A stretch of 64,000 nucleotides of DNA from Faecalicatena_A orotica. GTDB taxonomy: Bacteria; Bacillota; Clostridia; Lachnospirales; Lachnospiraceae. Of the stretch, positions 9,927-19,720 are shown piece by piece. Numbering within the stretch: the first letter of the stretch is position 1; each line of letters starts with the position of its first letter. The notes below the pieces were generated by a model. It was not told the DNA's origin and searched no databases. It saw nothing but the letters and a program-made list of their open reading frames with translations. The stretch lies in assembly GCF_040545875.1 (NCBI RefSeq), contig NZ_JBEPMR010000001.1, one strand, 5' to 3'. Position numbers and translations under genes: made by a program.

Positions 9927-11542
9927 TTATTCCCTCCGTCATTCTTCCATGATAACCTGTTCCGATACTCCTTTGGAGAGCATCCGGCATACTTTTTAAA
10001 AACCGTATTAAAATATTTATAATTCTGGTAACCACATTTTTCAGCAACCTGATAAATCTTTAAATCCAGATTGTTAAGATATTCCTTTGCACGCTCCACC
10101 CGGTATTGATTCAGATAATCACTGAAATTCATACCCGTCTGTGACTTGAATACCTGGCTAAAATAATTCGGCGTGATATAAAGCCTGGAAACAATCTGTT
10201 CCACTCTGATTTCTTCCGAAAAATGATTTTCTATATATTGTATCGATTTCTGGATAATGGCATTATACTTGTGCCCCTCTGTCGATGCCAGTAATTCGGA
10301 AATCTGACGGCCAAACCTCAGCATCTGCCTCCTTAATGTTTCAAAGCTCTCGTATTTATCAATTTCTTGTAAATAGTCATAATTCCCTTCCGGGAGAATT
10401 TCTGGATTAATAGACATTTCTTCAAGGTTTGAAACCGCAATCATCCATACCCTGATACATGCTGTTTTTAATTTTTCTAAATCTGTATGCTTTTCTAATG
10501 CCTCATCAAAAATCCCCTGTATAACTGACAAGACCCCATCTCCATCATAACGCAGTAATTTCTGGATTAATTCGTTTTCTCTTTTCTGAATATTGAGAAA
10601 CATTCCTTTTCCCGGCTTCATCCCATCCGTATACTGTATCACATGCTCCCCTGACAGATAAGGACGGCTGCGTAACGCCTGCAGAGCCTCCCTGTAAGAG
10701 CTTTGAATTTCATATACATGTTCTTTTACACGTCCTATTGAGATAGTGACATAGAAACCATGTTTCTCTTTTATCTTCTGGTACAATGGTATAATATTCG
10801 TTGCATTTGCACGCTCGTACTGAAGAAGTACTATAAAATGTGCCCTCTTATCCAGAAAAACCATGTCTTTTTCTGATAAATGCAGCACCTCCCGAATAGT
10901 TTCTTTTATCTGCACCTGAAGTTCTTTTCGCTCTTCTTTGGAATTCTGGGTTAAAAGCAGGAAATCATCAACGGAAACTAATACCACCTGAAAGACTGGA
11001 CCATCAAAATTCAGACCCAGGCGCCGCCCTTTCTCTATAGTATGAGTGATCTCTTCATCCCCTGACGAATCTTCTTCCAACAATATATTTAAAAATCTTT
11101 CCTTGACATATTCGTAATTTTCCTCAACAAAGCTCTGTTGGAAAACTTCTTTTTTGTATTTCCTTTGTTCTTTCTCAATCTCTTTCCGTAAACGTACTAC
11201 TACAGACAACAGTTCATCTGCATCTACAGGTTTCAAAAGATACTCGAACACTCCTATTTTCAAAGCTTGCTTTGCATAAGCAAAATCATCATACCCGCTT
11301 AGTATAACAATCTTAATAGCAGGGTATGCATCCCTTACTTTTTGTGAAAAAGCCAGACCATCTTCCCCCGGCATACGGATATCAGTCAGAATAATATCAG
11401 GATGAGTCTCCTTTACTTTCTGAAATCCCTGTATACCATTTGCCGCTTCCCCGCAGATTTCGAATCCTTCTTTTTCCCATTCCAACGATAGAATGATTCC
11501 TTTCCGTACAATAAAATCATCTTCTACCACAAGCACCCTCAT
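9923..11542 (-). CDS. yesN: YesN-type response regulator, AraC family
   Basis: Cytoplasmic transcription activator, 539 residues. Residues 1-120 form a receiver domain with acidic residues near the start (VEDDFIV), the phosphoacceptor in DIILTDIRMPGEDG and the conserved Lys in YLLKPVDADE. A long middle region follows, and the last 100 residues are an AraC helix-turn-helix pair (RLYITPNYFSQVFKSQTG and the YQVAEKCGYQNYKYFNTVFKK region). It is co-transcribed with the kinase. Regulators of this class usually activate the neighbouring CUT1 operon, here the genes at 1-8003. Confidence 0.93.
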   Translation of the reverse strand: MRVLVVEDDFIVRKGIILSLEWEKEGFEICGEAANGIQGFQKVKETHPDIILTDIRMPGEDGLAFSQKVRDAYPAIKIVILSGYDDFAYAKQALKIGVFEYLLKPVDADELLSVVVRLRKEIEKEQRKYKKEVFQQSFVEENYEYVKERFLNILLEEDSSGDEEITHTIEKGRRLGLNFDGPVFQVVLVSVDDFLLLTQNSKEERKELQVQIKETIREVLHLSEKDMVFLDKRAHFIVLLQYERANATNIIPLYQKIKEKHGFYVTISIGRVKEHVYEIQSSYREALQALRSRPYLSGEHVIQYTDGMKPGKGMFLNIQKRENELIQKLLRYDGDGVLSVIQGIFDEALEKHTDLEKLKTACIRVWMIAVSNLEEMSINPEILPEGNYDYLQEIDKYESFETLRRQMLRFGRQISELLASTEGHKYNAIIQKSIQYIENHFSEEIRVEQIVSRLYITPNYFSQVFKSQTGMNFSDYLNQYRVERAKEYLNNLDLKIYQVAEKCGYQNYKYFNTVFKKYAGCSPKEYRNRLSWKNDGGNK

Positions 11543-11690
11543 ACTCTCTGCCTCTCCTCTCCCTAATACCTGATTACCTTTCGGAAGTTTTCAGAATCAG
11601 TTTCATTCTATCATATTCCGGTAAATATAACAGAATAATTTCCTTTTTCCCGTAGAATAGAAACATAGATAACAGAATATAACTGTTCTG

Positions 11691-11734
11691 AAAAAGGGGC
11701 AGCCGGTTAAATTTTTCCATTAACCGACTGCCCC
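11691..11734 (-). terminator. Rho-independent terminator after bceB
   Basis: Arms 11696-11710 and 11720-11734 form a 15-base stem (GGGGCAG.CGGTTAA type with one mismatch) with a nine-base loop. On the minus strand it is followed by five T residues. It lies 17 bases beyond the bceB stop codon. Confidence 0.85.
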
Positions 11735-11750
11735 GAGGCACTTTCATGAT

Positions 11751-13724
11751 TTACTGGACAATCCTGTAATATTCTCTCGATGTAATCAGGAATACTACTC
11801 CGTAGAATACCGCGAATATAAGCACCGTTGCTATAGTACACATCAAAAACAGGTGTATATTGACGAGATTCATAATTGCCAGCAGTTTTGTGATTGTTTT
11901 AAAGGCAAATGCCACATGTACGATCGCAACCAGCAATGGCAGGAAAAATACCAATAGTACCTGGCTCTTGATCGAACGCTGTACTTCTTTCTTGCTCATC
12001 CCCACCTTCTGCATGATCTGGTACCGGTTCCTGTCATCATACCCTTCTGAAATCTGTTTATAATAGATAATCAGCACGGTTGCCATGATAAACAGCGCCC
12101 CGACAAATACACCAAGGAACAGAAAGCCGCCGTAGAGTGCATAAAAATCCTGCCTGAATGCCCCCTTATATTCTGTAAACGATTCCGGTATCTCAGCTGT
12201 CAGACGCTTCTGTATGGAGGCCATGACAGATTCTTTTGCGTCCCCGCTGCCACTTAAGTCAAAATAATCAGTGTATATGATTTGATCCGAGCCTTCATAA
12301 CCGTAGGTCTTCTTCAGCTCTGCAATCTTATCTGCATCCGGCATTACCAGAATGATGCTTTTTACAACATATGAGAGTTCATCTTTTGTTTTTCTCGTAT
12401 CCTTCATTACTTTTTTCACTGCAAAGCCTTCATCCTGCAGATAGATTGTATCCGAATCAAACTCATCCCCCTGCACGATAACCAGTACCTGGTCTTTGTC
12501 AAGTGATTCCTTTTTTCCTTCCAGCCGGTTATAGTCTGACAGCGGAATGATGACCAGTGTCCTGAAATTTGCAGTTTCATTTGAGATATCTGAATCCTCC
12601 TCCAGAAGCAGCTTTGCTTCCTTTTCCTTGTATATAGCCGTAAATGTTCCCGAACGGTAAGAACTGCGGTTTTCTATCTCAACACCGGCCTTTTCGGCCT
12701 CTTCTTCTATAACCTGATTTTCGGTATCTATTTTTTCCTGTGAACTTCCCTGGATCGTTACATGAACATCTGACGGGAAACGTAATGAAAGAATGTCTTC
12801 CATTCCTGCATACAGGGAAAAGGTTACGGATATCAAAACCAGTACAACTGTACTCATGATGCAGATATTAGCCAATCCCACCGCATTTTGTTTCATCCGG
12901 TAAATCAGGCCCGATACTGAAGTGAAGTGGCTGGTCTTGTAGTAAAACTTTTTGTTTTTCTTTAAAATCTTCAAAAGCGCGATACTTCCTGCCGTGAACA
13001 GGCAGTATGTGCCGATAATGACCAGTATGACTGCCATGAAAAATTTTCCAATCGCTTCTAACGGGGATACTGTTGTCTGGGCGATATAGTAGCCTGCCCC
13101 CAGAGTAAGCACACCAATGAGGGTGAGAAGCCGCTTTGTCTTAGGTTCTTTTTCCCCCTGACTGCCGCCGTGCAGAAGTTCCACCGGCTTTGCCGTCTGC
13201 ACCTGCAAAAGATTGAATAACAGTGTAACCGTAAAAACGGCAAGGAATACGATCATCGTCGCCAGCATTGCCTGAGGTTCCACCGCAAATTTCAGCGGGA
13301 CTTCAAAACGCAGCATTTTTAATAAGATTAAAAACATCAGCTTCCCGAGCAGCATGCCGAGTCCCAGGCCCATTAAGAGGCTGATCACCGTAGTAAGGAC
13401 CGTCTCCCACACCATCATTTTCGCCAGATTGCCTTTGTCCATTCCCAGCACCTGGTAGAGTCCGAATTCCTTTTTCCGCTGCTTTACAAGGAAACTGTTT
13501 GTATAAAAAAGAAAGATTGCCGAAAAAATACCGGTGATCGTCGCGGCCCAGCGCAGGATCAGCTTCAGGACATTTGAGCCCTCCATCTGGTCCAGCCCTG
13601 TATTCAGGCTGATTGCAATCATTACATACAGCATCATGATGGTCAGTATACCGGTCAAGATATACGGAATATAAGTCTTCCCATTCTTCTTGATATTGGT
13701 CCATGCAAGTTTCGGATAAAACAT
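11751..13724 (-). CDS. bceB: BceB-type ABC transporter permease (FtsX fold)
   Basis: Membrane subunit of a peptide-antibiotic detoxification or flux-sensing transporter, 657 residues. Ten membrane segments are expected for the family; the N-terminal group is clear (IPYILTGILTIMMLYVMIAI, then GIFSAIFLFYTNSFLVKQRKKEFGLYQVLGM), and FtsX-like motifs recur near the C-terminus (IMQKVGMSKKEVQRSIKSQ). Between about residues 310 and 530 lies a large hydrophilic extracellular domain, the hallmark of BceB proteins. Start and upstream stop share one base (TAATG) with bceA. No two-component system adjoins it; a BceRS-type pair lies about 17 kb away at 31458-33145. Confidence 0.9.
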   Translation of the reverse strand: MFYPKLAWTNIKKNGKTYIPYILTGILTIMMLYVMIAISLNTGLDQMEGSNVLKLILRWAATITGIFSAIFLFYTNSFLVKQRKKEFGLYQVLGMDKGNLAKMMVWETVLTTVISLLMGLGLGMLLGKLMFLILLKMLRFEVPLKFAVEPQAMLATMIVFLAVFTVTLLFNLLQVQTAKPVELLHGGSQGEKEPKTKRLLTLIGVLTLGAGYYIAQTTVSPLEAIGKFFMAVILVIIGTYCLFTAGSIALLKILKKNKKFYYKTSHFTSVSGLIYRMKQNAVGLANICIMSTVVLVLISVTFSLYAGMEDILSLRFPSDVHVTIQGSSQEKIDTENQVIEEEAEKAGVEIENRSSYRSGTFTAIYKEKEAKLLLEEDSDISNETANFRTLVIIPLSDYNRLEGKKESLDKDQVLVIVQGDEFDSDTIYLQDEGFAVKKVMKDTRKTKDELSYVVKSIILVMPDADKIAELKKTYGYEGSDQIIYTDYFDLSGSGDAKESVMASIQKRLTAEIPESFTEYKGAFRQDFYALYGGFLFLGVFVGALFIMATVLIIYYKQISEGYDDRNRYQIMQKVGMSKKEVQRSIKSQVLLVFFLPLLVAIVHVAFAFKTITKLLAIMNLVNIHLFLMCTIATVLIFAVFYGVVFLITSREYYRIVQ

Positions 13725-14485
13725 TACCGGTCACCCCCTGTGGTCAGAACTGTCAGCGAAGCCGCAATTTTCTGGTACATCTCCTCATTCGTAAGATTCC
13801 CCCTGTAAATCTGGTGGAACACCTCTCCGTCCTTAATAAAGAGTACCCTGTTTGCATTACTGGCAGCCTTCACACTGTGCGTCACCATGAGGATCGTCTG
13901 CCCGTCCTGATTGATCTGTGTAAACAGCTCCATCAGGTCATCCGAAGCTCTTGAATCCAGAGCCCCTGTCGGCTCATCCGCAAGAATCAGCTGAGGCTTT
14001 GTAATCAGGGCACGTGCTACTGCCGCCCTCTGTTTCTGTCCGCCTGACACTTCATAGGGAAATTTTTTAAGCAGTTCTGTAATACCTAGCTTCTGTGCAA
14101 TAGGCTCCAGCTTCCGGTTCATCTCTTCATATTTTTTCCCTGCCAGCACAAGCGGAAGATAGATATTATCCTCCAGAGAAAACGTATCTAACAGATTAAA
14201 ATCCTGAAAAACAAAGCCCAGATTCTGACGCCGGAATGCCGCCATCTCCCGGTCTCTGATCGACCCCAGGTCCCGCCCCTTCAGGTACACCTTACCACCC
14301 GTCGGTTTATCGAGAGAAGCGAGTATATTTAATAAGGTCGTCTTTCCGGAACCGGATTCCCCCATAATCGCAACAAACTCACCTGATTCTATGGAAAACG
14401 TCACATCCGAAAGCGCCTGCACCTGACTGCCTCCAAACCTTGTCGTATAAATCTTCTTAACATTTTTAACATCCAGCAATGACAT
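13724..14485 (-). CDS. bceA: BceA-type ABC transporter ATP-binding protein
   Basis: ATPase that powers the BceB permease, 253 residues. Walker A is GESGSGKTTLL (about residue 40), the Q-loop is FVFQDFNLLD, the signature is VSGGQKQRAAVARAL, and Walker B is LILADEPTGALDS, followed by the switch histidine in MVTHS. This order and spacing match the MacB/BceA subfamily. Upstream, a TATAAT box and a TTACA-N4-TGTAA palindrome suggest BceR-dependent induction by cell-wall-active peptides. Confidence 0.92.
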   Translation of the reverse strand: MSLLDVKNVKKIYTTRFGGSQVQALSDVTFSIESGEFVAIMGESGSGKTTLLNILASLDKPTGGKVYLKGRDLGSIRDREMAAFRRQNLGFVFQDFNLLDTFSLEDNIYLPLVLAGKKYEEMNRKLEPIAQKLGITELLKKFPYEVSGGQKQRAAVARALITKPQLILADEPTGALDSRASDDLMELFTQINQDGQTILMVTHSVKAASNANRVLFIKDGEVFHQIYRGNLTNEEMYQKIAASLTVLTTGGDR

Positions 14486-14532
14486 ATCTATTTCCTGCCT
14501 TTCATCTTCCTCATTCTCTTGTTTACGAACTT

Positions 14533-14608
14533 ATTATAAACCGACTTGACATTCACAATCCATAACTTTAGCTTGCAAAATACAAAGAAAACCTTACAAA
14601 ATTGTAAG
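14533..14608 (-). promoter_or_regulatory. bceAB promoter region with BceR-type operator
   Basis: The perfect palindrome CTTACAAAATTGTAAG occupies 14593-14608 and fits the Bce-type operator consensus TNACA-N4-TGTAA. On the minus strand a TATAAT box lies at 14533-14538, about 65 bases downstream of the palindrome centre. No good -35 hexamer is visible, as expected for an activator-dependent promoter. Confidence 0.65.
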
Positions 14609-14622
14609 CTGGGGTGGACTGA

Positions 14623-14671
14623 CAGAAAATGGAGTGCAAAGGGGTCAGACCCCTTTGCACTCCATTTTCTG
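14623..14671. repeat. REP-like palindrome, copy 1
   Basis: A 24-base perfect inverted repeat around a single central base, with core GGGGTC-A-GACCCC. Its arms run from CAGAAAATGGAGTGCAAA to the complementary CTCCATTTTCTG end. It begins eight bases after the dctP stop codon and may also end that transcript. Related copies lie at 24761-24832 and 27748-27792. Confidence 0.85.
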
Positions 14672-14678
14672 AATATTC

Positions 14679-15704
14679 TCATTGTTTATTTGTTGTATAC
14701 AAATCCACCAACTCGTCACCCACCTGCTCACGTATGTCCTGATATAGTGGCTCGCATAATTCTCTCATTTTTTCATACAAATCGTCTGACAATTCTATAA
14801 CTTCTGTGCCGGACTCTTCCATGATGTCCATCCTGTCTTCTACCCGGATGTCTGCCTGCTCTCTTGCATATGAAGTGGCCGTGGCTGCTGCCTGAGTGAT
14901 GACTTTCTGCTGCTTCGCACTCATTTCACCAAAAAACTCCTCACTGATGAATAAGCTGATGTAGTGTGGCAGATGGTTTGTATCCACGACGTAATCCTGC
15001 TGTTCATACAGCTTGCCGGATACGATGACTTCGACGGGATTCTCTGCTGCATCTATTGTGTTCTGCTGAAGCCCTATGTATACCTCACTGAATGCCATAG
15101 GTGTGGGGTTTGCCCCCAAAAGCTGCCAGAATGCCAAATGGTTGGCGTTTTCCATAGTCCGGATTTTCTGGCCTTTAAAGTCAGCTATTGCTGTGATTTT
15201 CTTATTCGTCGTCATTACCCGGAATCCCTGATCCGCCATGCCTAACAGATGATAGCCGTTTTCTTCATAGATTCCCTCAATCTTTTCGTAGAATTCCGGG
15301 TTATCCACTGCCTTACGGGCTTCTTCTATTGTCTTAAATGCTGCCGGCACGTCGAATACAGCCATCTCCGGCATGAAACTGACCTGAGGCGCCGTGTTCT
15401 GAACAACAAACGGAATATCCCCTTCCTTACAGCTTTCCAGCAATTCTCTGTCATTGCCTATCGTAGAGTTGGGATAGATGCTGATCTGCATCTTGCCATC
15501 GCTTAATCTGCTTACTTCTTCTACGAATTTTTCAGCAAATACTTGCGTGACCGTATCCTCCGGGCTGCTTGTCCCCAAAGGCCATGCGTAATTCTGCACG
15601 CTTTCCTTTTTCCCACCCTCTGAGCTGCATGCACACAGACTGAGCGTCAGGACAATCATACAGGCTGCCGCTGTCAGCCCTGCTCTTAATTTTCTCACAT
15701 CCAT
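14679..15704 (-). CDS. dctP: TRAP transporter substrate-binding lipoprotein DctP
   Basis: Extracytoplasmic receptor of a TRAP importer, which typically takes up carboxylates using a sodium gradient. The 341-residue protein has a lipoprotein signal with hydrophobic core and lipobox LCAC (Cys near 26). The mature part shows the family pattern: NSTIGNDRELLESCKEGDI, GFRVMTTNKKITAIADFKGQKIR with the carboxylate-binding Arg region, and the N-P segment VYIGLQQNTIDAAENP. It is the last gene of the TRAP set, seven bases after dctM, and the palindrome at 14623-14671 follows. Its cargo is probably the acid handled by the upstream enzymes (inference). Confidence 0.93.
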   Translation of the reverse strand: MDVRKLRAGLTAAACMIVLTLSLCACSSEGGKKESVQNYAWPLGTSSPEDTVTQVFAEKFVEEVSRLSDGKMQISIYPNSTIGNDRELLESCKEGDIPFVVQNTAPQVSFMPEMAVFDVPAAFKTIEEARKAVDNPEFYEKIEGIYEENGYHLLGMADQGFRVMTTNKKITAIADFKGQKIRTMENANHLAFWQLLGANPTPMAFSEVYIGLQQNTIDAAENPVEVIVSGKLYEQQDYVVDTNHLPHYISLFISEEFFGEMSAKQQKVITQAAATATSYAREQADIRVEDRMDIMEESGTEVIELSDDLYEKMRELCEPLYQDIREQVGDELVDLYTTNKQ

Positions 15705-15710
15705 CCCTCC

Positions 15711-16997
15711 TTACAGTGTCAGGCTGATTGCCGGAATAAATGTAATGAGCAGCAATGCAGCCAGAAAAATCATTATTAATGGGAACGCTTTTTTCGCAAT
15801 TTCCATCACCGGAATATCAGAAAGAGAGCTTGCCACAAATAGATTCACCCCTATCGGCGGCGTCACAAACCCAATCGCCAGATTGATAACCATGACAATA
15901 CCGAATTGTATAGGATCCATCCCGATTTCCAGTACAATTGGCAGCAGAATGGGCGTCGTAATCAGGATTGCCGGGCTGGTGTCCATCACCATTCCCACAA
16001 TCAGAAGGAACACATTGATCACAATCATGATGACCACTGCCCCTGAAAATGTATCCAGAATCCATCCACTGATTGTCTGCGGCACCTGCATCAGGGTCAA
16101 CACTCTTGAAAATGCAGTCGATGCAATGAGAATAAACATCAACGGCCCATAAGTACGCACCGCCTCAGAACAAATTGCGACGATATCCTTCATTTTCAGT
16201 GTCTTATAAATTACAATACTGACAAACAGCGCGTAAAATACCGAGATAACCGCCGCCTCTGTCGGAGACGCAATCCCTCCGTAAATACATCCCAGAATGA
16301 TAACCGGAGTCAGCAATGCCCAGATACCTTCCTTCATTAGATGAGGAAAACCTCTCCCGCGGAGGATATCCACAACTTCCTTAATTTTCTCCGTATCTTC
16401 TCCATAGCGCTGGCAGTAAAAAGACGCATACGCCATCAAAAGCACAGCAATGAGGATACCGGGGATAATTCCCGCCTTAAACAGATCCCCGACTGACTCA
16501 CCGGACGCCATAGAAAACAGGATATAAGGGATGCTCGGAGGGATGATAACCCCCAGCCCGCCGGCTACAGCTACGATAGCAGTGGAAAATGTCTTATCAT
16601 ACCCCAGATTAATCAAGATAGGAATTGTCATGCTCCCTACTGCCGCCACTGTTGCAGGTGCAGAACCTGAGATTGCCCCATAGAAAAGACAGGTAATAAT
16701 GACCGCACAGGGTACGCCTGCCCTTCTTTTCCCGATAAAAAATGTAAAAATGTCAAATAATTTTCTGGATACGCCGCCCCTTGCCATAATAATCCCGGAA
16801 AGCACGAACATCGGAATAGCAAGCAGCGGGAAGCTGTCCACACCGCCCAGCATGGAGCGGATGACATAGGAGACACTTGCCGTAAAACTGGAGTCAAACG
16901 CTCCCGGCAATAAGGACGCGACTCCTAAAGATGAGGCGATAGGGAATGATAACACCAGCAAAATAATAAATATCAGAAATACGCTTACTGCTGACAT
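15711..16997 (-). CDS. dctM: TRAP transporter large permease DctM
   Basis: Main transport channel of the TRAP system, 428 residues from the ATG at 16997. That start is chosen because AAAGGAGG lies nine bases ahead; an upstream in-frame ATG at 17105 lies inside dctQ without an RBS. About 12 membrane segments are expected. Family motifs include SGSAPATVAAVGSM, GVIIPPSIPYILF, and GFVTPPIGVNLFVASSL near the C-terminus, with two inverted structural halves. It overlaps dctQ by 13 bases and is followed by dctP. Confidence 0.94.
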   Translation of the reverse strand: MSAVSVFLIFIILLVLSFPIASSLGVASLLPGAFDSSFTASVSYVIRSMLGGVDSFPLLAIPMFVLSGIIMARGGVSRKLFDIFTFFIGKRRAGVPCAVIITCLFYGAISGSAPATVAAVGSMTIPILINLGYDKTFSTAIVAVAGGLGVIIPPSIPYILFSMASGESVGDLFKAGIIPGILIAVLLMAYASFYCQRYGEDTEKIKEVVDILRGRGFPHLMKEGIWALLTPVIILGCIYGGIASPTEAAVISVFYALFVSIVIYKTLKMKDIVAICSEAVRTYGPLMFILIASTAFSRVLTLMQVPQTISGWILDTFSGAVVIMIVINVFLLIVGMVMDTSPAILITTPILLPIVLEIGMDPIQFGIVMVINLAIGFVTPPIGVNLFVASSLSDIPVMEIAKKAFPLIMIFLAALLLITFIPAISLTL

Positions 16998-17485
16998 GCT
17001 TCTCCTCCTTTCTTGCGGCATTTTTTTATTTCCAAGTAAAATTTCTGCGCCAATCTGACTTCTGCTAAAAGGAATCCTGCAAACGGTGCTGCCTGCAGCA
17101 TCCACATCGGCATCTCACAGGCAGTGCTAACCTGCCCGCTTTCAATTGCAGTCATAAGATATCTCCATGCCGCCGGAATCATATAAGCCAAAAACACAAA
17201 CTCTAATACATAATCCAAAATAAAAACAGCTGACTTCGCAAGGCCTTTGAGCTTATCCGTAAGCTGCTCCAAGCGGATTGCAATCGCTTTCTGTGTGGCA
17301 AAACCGATGCTTAGGAATCCGCTCCAAACAAAAAGATAGCGTGTCAGTTCCTCTGTCCAGGACAGAGAGAAATTAAATATATATCTGGCGCAGACCTGTA
17401 CTCCCATAATCAGCGTCATCACCATCAGCAGCACAATCAATAACATTTCTTCAAAATGCTTATTCAGCCATCCCAAAGCTTTCAT
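16985..17485 (-). CDS. dctQ: TRAP transporter small permease DctQ
   Basis: Small four-helix membrane subunit of the TRAP transporter, 166 residues. The pattern FSLSWTEELTRYLFVWSGFL followed by A-I-R-L-E-Q is characteristic of DctQ proteins. Membrane segments lie at about 13-35, 48-65, 85-110 and 128-150. It is 33 bases downstream of the MFS gene and overlaps dctM. Confidence 0.92.
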   Translation of the reverse strand: MKALGWLNKHFEEMLLIVLLMVMTLIMGVQVCARYIFNFSLSWTEELTRYLFVWSGFLSIGFATQKAIAIRLEQLTDKLKGLAKSAVFILDYVLEFVFLAYMIPAAWRYLMTAIESGQVSTACEMPMWMLQAAPFAGFLLAEVRLAQKFYLEIKKCRKKGGEACQQ

Positions 17486-17518
17486 AAAACGCCTCCCATC
17501 TCCACAACGGAAAAATCT

Positions 17519-18766
17519 CTATTTTTCTTTTCCGGCCAGCCTGCCATACCGCAGGTTCACAAATAATGCCAACATGACGCCAATTGCCGTAATCACGATA
17601 TTCAGTATGATAACAGAACCAGCTCCTTTTGCTGCCCCCAGAGAACCAGCCAGCGACAGGATTGTATAGTTAGAAAGACTCGATGCAATCATGATAATAC
17701 TTGTAATAGTCCCCTTAATCGTAGGAAACAGGTCATTCACCGTAGCTGTTGCAAGCTGCAGCACACCGCCTGCCGCCGAATAACCGATTACAAAAGCCCC
17801 CGCCATACAGATAGCAGGCGTCTTAATCATATAGACCAGAACCAGCATGACCGTTGCGATAGCCGGATAAATAGCCAAAAACCGTACCGGAAGGAACTTG
17901 TTAACCAGCACAGATGTAACAAAAATCGCCACAATGGTGCCTGCTGAATAATAAGTCTGCATCATGCCCGGGTCTGTCATATGTGCCACTTCTTTTCCAA
18001 ATGTCTGCGCACAGTTCAGCCAGAGCTGGAAGGTAGCCGTACAGGTGAATCCAATTGCAATCAGTGCAACACTTTCCACCGTAAATTTTGCTTTCTTTAG
18101 GCTGCCAAGAAAAGAATCCGCTTTGTCTCCCGTCTTCCCTTCTGCCGCTCCCGCTGCTTTCTTTTCAGGCAGCGGAATCTTAAGCACGAGTACCCCTATC
18201 ACCAGAATCACCGCCGCACATACATACATCAGTACAGAGTACGGAAGATTTGCCACGGCCAAAGCCCCCATCATGAACGGAAGCAGAAGCTGTGCCATAG
18301 AAATAAACAGCTTCGTCAGCATCGTAGCAAGTCCTGATTTTGGCTCCATAAGTTCGACACATGCGGGAATGACCCCTGTATCCAGAAAAGAATTGGCAGC
18401 CCCGCCCAGAATTGCTGCAATGTACGCCACCTGCATATTCGGAGAAAACGCAATCCCCACAAAGAACAATGCATAAGAAGCAATTCCGAGCAGTGCACAG
18501 GGCCTGCGCCCCATCCTGTCTGAAATCGGACCCGAAAATGGCAGGGTAATCAGACGTCCAAGTCCCAAAGCTGCCGCAACCATCGTTACTTTCTCCACGC
18601 CTGTTCCCCACTGCCCAGCAAGGAACTCCTTAATCACCTGCTGCCCAAGCAGAGAACAGCCAATCCCATGTATAAAATAATTCAGATACAGAATAAATGC
18701 GCTGCCCAGATATTTTCCATTTGGGCCGGACTCTTTTCTTGTATTTCCACTCACAATTTCACTCAT
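17519..18766 (-). CDS. MFS transporter, possible shikimate/quinate-type carrier
   Basis: Major facilitator with 415 residues and about 12 membrane segments. The loop 2-3 signature reads GPISDRMGRRP (residue about 78), normal for the superfamily. It starts directly after aroD; its ATG overlaps, as ATGA, the end of a 41-codon open stretch that continues the aroD frame. Placement between aroD and a TRAP transporter suggests an organic acid or cyclic polyol as cargo, but no residue identifies the substrate. It could instead export an end product. Confidence 0.8.
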   Translation of the reverse strand: MSEIVSGNTRKESGPNGKYLGSAFILYLNYFIHGIGCSLLGQQVIKEFLAGQWGTGVEKVTMVAAALGLGRLITLPFSGPISDRMGRRPCALLGIASYALFFVGIAFSPNMQVAYIAAILGGAANSFLDTGVIPACVELMEPKSGLATMLTKLFISMAQLLLPFMMGALAVANLPYSVLMYVCAAVILVIGVLVLKIPLPEKKAAGAAEGKTGDKADSFLGSLKKAKFTVESVALIAIGFTCTATFQLWLNCAQTFGKEVAHMTDPGMMQTYYSAGTIVAIFVTSVLVNKFLPVRFLAIYPAIATVMLVLVYMIKTPAICMAGAFVIGYSAAGGVLQLATATVNDLFPTIKGTITSIIMIASSLSNYTILSLAGSLGAAKGAGSVIILNIVITAIGVMLALFVNLRYGRLAGKEK

Positions 18767-18888
18767 TTTTCTACTCCTTCAATCACCGCGCCTTTTTCAT
18801 TACACCTTACGGCTTTGGTTACGGTCTCCTTTATCCCGTCCACTTCCCCGCCCGGGAACTTCTCCCACGCGCTCTGCCACGGGACAGT

Positions 18889-19653
18889 CTATTGATTCTC
18901 CGAATGATGCAGCACATTCAGGATATACTTCAGATCTTCTATCGCAAGCTGCCCGGGCGCTGATACCCGCATGGTGCTTCCGAAGGTCAGCGCCGAGCCG
19001 AAGATTTCACCACTGATCCTGCTGATTCCACCCAGCCATTTCATCGACATCGTAATCAGAGGGCCATCCGCATGTGCATTGGCATACTGATTCGTCGCTG
19101 ACAGAAGCGTGAGGACATCTCCCGCATTTTTAGGCATAACCGCCACCTTAGGCACATCCGCCCCAAGCGTCCTCATCTTGCACAGCCGTCCCACAATTTC
19201 CTGTTCATTCGGCGTTTTTTCAAAATCATGGCTGGAGATAATCACTGCTTTCCCTTTTCCATGTGCATATCCGCAGAAGTCCTGACAGACCTCATCACCC
19301 ATGAACAACTCAATATCCAGCAGATCCACGTCGCCTGCATCCACCATAGACTGATTCAGTCTTATGTATTTTTCTAATTCTATCGAGTGGTTGGTCCCTT
19401 CGGTACGGTAAGTAAACAGGATTGGCTTATTGCCCATCTTCTTGCGGAGTTCCCTGCCCAGTCCGGCAGTCTTTTGAACATCATCCACATCCACATAATA
19501 ATCCGCCCGCCATTCAATCAGGTCAGCCCCTGCCTGCAGTGCAAGTTCTGTCTCTTGCAGAATCCCCGCTTTATCCTTCCCTGTAATCGGAACACAGACT
19601 TTCGGCATTCCTGTGCCTAACTCCATATCTCTGATTTTCAAAGTCTTTTCCAT
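18889..19653 (-). CDS. aroD: 3-Dehydroquinate dehydratase, type I
   Basis: Converts 3-dehydroquinate to 3-dehydroshikimate through a Schiff base. The 254-residue length is normal. Active-site residues are present: E47 and R49 in EWRAD, H142 in SSHDF, the Schiff-base Lys K169 in PKVAVM, and the substrate-binding loop GISRISGEIFGSALTFGS with R212. It is embedded in a catabolic cluster rather than among other chorismate-pathway genes, so a role in quinate/shikimate breakdown is plausible, although biosynthetic use is not excluded. RBS GGAGGAG precedes the ATG. Confidence 0.93.
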   Translation of the reverse strand: MEKTLKIRDMELGTGMPKVCVPITGKDKAGILQETELALQAGADLIEWRADYYVDVDDVQKTAGLGRELRKKMGNKPILFTYRTEGTNHSIELEKYIRLNQSMVDAGDVDLLDIELFMGDEVCQDFCGYAHGKGKAVIISSHDFEKTPNEQEIVGRLCKMRTLGADVPKVAVMPKNAGDVLTLLSATNQYANAHADGPLITMSMKWLGGISRISGEIFGSALTFGSTMRVSAPGQLAIEDLKYILNVLHHSENQ

Positions 19654-19720
19654 GCCTTACTCCTCCACTTATTCCTACTGCTGCTTAATCTTTGGATATC
19701 CGCTGCGGCCGCTTTCTGCC

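Noticed and set aside
14488..14800. Two overlapping open frames on opposite strands with nearly the same internal peptide (KWSAKGSDPFALHFL)
   Set aside because: Both are translations of the perfect palindrome at 14623-14671, not genes.
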